Below the pieces are notes generated by a model. It did not search any database and was not told the origin of the DNA. It saw only the letters and a list, made by a program, of their open reading frames with translations. From an uncultured Saprospiraceae bacterium (lineage in GTDB: Bacteria > Bacteroidota > Bacteroidia > Chitinophagales > Saprospiraceae), in the NCBI GenBank assembly GCA_938001865.1, contig CALLAW010000005.1, positions 20,977 to 84,976 on the forward strand: 64,000 nucleotides of DNA, given 5' to 3'. Of the stretch, positions 62,130 through 64,000 are shown piece after piece; positions within the stretch are counted from its first letter, which is position 1; each line of letters begins with the position of its first letter. Both the position numbers and the translations under genes were made by a program.

Positions 62130-62387
62130 CGATATCAGTGTTACTCTGCCTCTTGCGATAGGATGATGATTTTTTTTTATAAACTTAAACAGTACTCCTC
62201 AAGGAGCTCCGCTTATGAGAGATTCAGCCACTAGCCATAGTAATGAACAGTGGCACAAGGTAGTGTCCAAAAATGGTGAATCGTAGAGAAAAACACCAGA
62301 AATGATGAGCATCTAACGATCAGCAAGACTTACTTACTCCCTATGTCAGATAGAGTGATGATTGATAAGGGTTTTATGTCATTTGCC

Positions 62388-63875
62388 CTAGAGCTCCTTA
62401 CGCAATCTTGCGACTGGGATATTGAGTTGTTCTCGGTACTTGGCAACTGTCCTTCTTGCGATAGAGTAACCACGTTTTTCGAGAGTAACTTTGAGCTTCT
62501 CATCAGAGTGTGGCTTACGCTTATCTTCGGCTGCGATGATGTCGCCTAGGATGTTTTTTACCTCGAGTGTAGAGACTAGAGTACCATCTTGAGTCTGTAG
62601 AGACTCGGAGAAGAACTTCTTGAGTTTTTTGGTACCAAATTCTGTCTGTACAAACTTGCTATTCGCTACTCTTGAGATCGTCGAGATATCTAATCCCGTA
62701 ACCTCAGAGATATCTTTGAGTATCATCGGTTTGAGTCGTTTCTCATCGCCAGTCATGAAGTAGTCATATTGAAACTGCATGATGGAGTACATCGTATTAT
62801 AGAGTGTCTCTTGACGTTGCTTGATCGCATCGATAAACCACTTAGCACTGTCTATCTTCTGCTTGATAAACATTACTGCCTCTTTTTCTTTCTTATTAGC
62901 TCGTCTACCTTCTGTATTGACCTTATAAGACTTGAGCATATCTTGATAATGATCATTGACTCTAAGATCTGGAGCATTCCGATTATTGAGAGTCAAGTCT
63001 AGCTCACCATCGCGATTATGGATCAAGAAGTCTGGTACTATATATTGCTGAGATCTCTGTCCGGCTCCAGAGAAGTTACTTGCTGGCTTCGGGTTGAGTT
63101 TGAGGATTTCATTGATGGCATCTCTCAATTCTGACTCTGAGATAAACAGATTTTTTTGGAGCTTCGTGTAGTGCTTTTTTGAGAATTCTTCGAAGTGGTT
63201 TTTGAGGATCTTGACTGCAAGCTGTTGTGACCGTCTCCTCGCCTTCTCGCCTTCGTAGTCAATCTTACTTTCCATCTGGATGATGAGACACTCTTGGAGG
63301 TTCCTAGCACCGAGACCTTGGGGTTCAAATTTCTGGACAAGATGGATGACTTGCTCTATCTCGTCTTCTTCTACATCCAGATTCTGAGAGAATAAGAGGT
63401 CATCCTTGATCGCAATATTCTCTCTGCGGAGATATCCATCATTATCTATACTTCCGATGACTTGCATTGCTATCTTATGTATCCTCTCATCATCATGTTG
63501 CATCATACCCACCTGATTAGTGAGATGATCATGGAATGATGATTCTACAGCGATTGGTATCGCTTTCTGCTCATTATCTGTAGAGAAGTCCTCAGATGAC
63601 TTAGTCTTGTAGGTAATTGGATCGTCTTCCATGTACTCTTTGAGGTAGTCATCGAGCTCATAATCTTCTTGATCGTTTTTTTCGTACTCCTCTTCTGTAA
63701 GGTCAAAGACCTCCTGATTCTCTACCTCTCCCTCATCGAGTGCTGGATTAGCCTCGAGCTCCTCCTTGATTCGTTGGTCCAAAGTAGACGTAGGTATTTG
63801 CAAAAGTTTCATCAGCTGTATCTGCTGAGGAGACAATTTTTGCATCATCTTTTGACTCAAATTCTGCTTAAGCAT
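62388..63875 (-). CDS. rpoN: RNA polymerase sigma-54 factor RpoN
   Basis: 495-residue sigma-54. Region I is Q-rich (QNLSQKMMQKLSPQQIQLMKLLQIPT), region II is acidic (NQEVFDLTEEEYEKND...), and region III holds the core-binding part and the helix-turn-helix T-G-L-D-I-S-T-I-S-R-V. The C-terminal RpoN box ARRTVAKYREQLNIP and the final residues are intact. ATG start. Activators and -24/-12 sites were not found in the window. In Bacteroidota the role of sigma-54 is poorly known. Confidence 0.96.
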   Translation of the reverse strand: MLKQNLSQKMMQKLSPQQIQLMKLLQIPTSTLDQRIKEELEANPALDEGEVENQEVFDLTEEEYEKNDQEDYELDDYLKEYMEDDPITYKTKSSEDFSTDNEQKAIPIAVESSFHDHLTNQVGMMQHDDERIHKIAMQVIGSIDNDGYLRRENIAIKDDLLFSQNLDVEEDEIEQVIHLVQKFEPQGLGARNLQECLIIQMESKIDYEGEKARRRSQQLAVKILKNHFEEFSKKHYTKLQKNLFISESELRDAINEILKLNPKPASNFSGAGQRSQQYIVPDFLIHNRDGELDLTLNNRNAPDLRVNDHYQDMLKSYKVNTEGRRANKKEKEAVMFIKQKIDSAKWFIDAIKQRQETLYNTMYSIMQFQYDYFMTGDEKRLKPMILKDISEVTGLDISTISRVANSKFVQTEFGTKKLKKFFSESLQTQDGTLVSTLEVKNILGDIIAAEDKRKPHSDEKLKVTLEKRGYSIARRTVAKYREQLNIPVARLRKEL

Positions 63876-64000
63876 CTTACTTTGTTATTTGTGAAGTGAA
63901 TCTATTCTTTCACCTCCATATTTTAATCGAATGTAATCTATTCTCTATACTTTATCAGGTAATCACTCAATAAATAGTACTCTCAAAACACCAACAGTCT

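Noticed and set aside
1..64000. tRNA, rRNA, CRISPR arrays, prophage or insertion sequences
   Set aside because: No T-loop GTTCGAATC-type matches in gaps, no regularly spaced repeats, no transposase or phage gene motifs seen on either strand.

Overview
The window is a piece of a Bacteroidota chromosome. Signs of this are type IX secretion (T9SS) C-terminal sorting domains, a GldB-family gliding/T9SS lipoprotein, many SusD-free outer-membrane beta-barrel genes, recurrent Bacteroidota-type -7 promoter elements (TAnnTTTG) a short distance before starts, and almost no Shine-Dalgarno sequences. The style of the surface proteins and of the truncated T9SS fragment at the left end suggests a Saprospirales-like lineage; this is inference. 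Most of the window is ordinary core genome. I see no CRISPR array, prophage, intact insertion sequence, rRNA or convincing tRNA.

Layout. 1-990: left edge, the tail of one T9SS-secreted protein, a decayed fragment of another, and two copies of a 35-bp repeat. 0.99-4.9 kb (minus strand): dnaA, then a three-gene unit encoding a 5'-nucleotidase split into two proteins plus a small membrane protein. 5.1-9.6 kb (plus): OmpH/Skp chaperone, HflX, M29 aminopeptidase, acyltransferase. 9.6-13.8 kb (minus): EnvC-like factor, TPR protein, pyruvate kinase. 14-17.8 kb (plus): acpP, fabF, rnc and a membrane hydrolase. 17.8-23.3 kb: fructose-bisphosphatase, patatin, pdeM-rlmN, VOC protein, FkbM methyltransferase. 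23.3-31.5 kb is the most accessory part: a T9SS protein, a tandem pair (one decayed, one intact) of an unknown membrane-anchored family, an M43-like zinc-protease lipoprotein and a large lysyl-endopeptidase-like T9SS protease. 31.6-37.2 kb: PfkB kinase, aroA, lipase, yqeY, rsmA, pdxA. 37.4-43.1 kb (minus): glucosaminidase, an ECF sigma factor overlapping a putative anti-sigma/beta-barrel fusion, and a large SdrD-like lipoprotein. 43.3-49.6 kb: a short DnaE polymerase with a palindrome abutting its start, a small secreted protein, asnS, a barrel protein. 49.9-56.3 kb: GH113-like hydrolase, panC, mqnC, barrel plus TonB-like pair, nadC. 56.4-64 kb: gldB, 2OG oxygenase, tatA, small membrane proteins, hemA, an EEP phosphatase and rpoN.

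Functionally the window covers replication initiation, fatty-acid synthesis (acpP-fabF), central carbon metabolism (pyk and fbp), cofactor routes (pdxA, panC, nadC, hemA, and mqnC of the futalosine menaquinone pathway), translation quality control, and envelope biogenesis. I do not see a clear, wholly new multi-gene system. The strongest leads are the 17-bp palindrome before dnaE, the sigma factor with its barrel-fused partner, non-AUG starts inferred for gldB and others, the decayed tandem paralogue at 24.8 kb, and a TonB-domain protein with reversed layout and no membrane anchor. Several gene starts were moved from the longest open frame to match signal peptides or promoter positions; these choices are explained in the entries.
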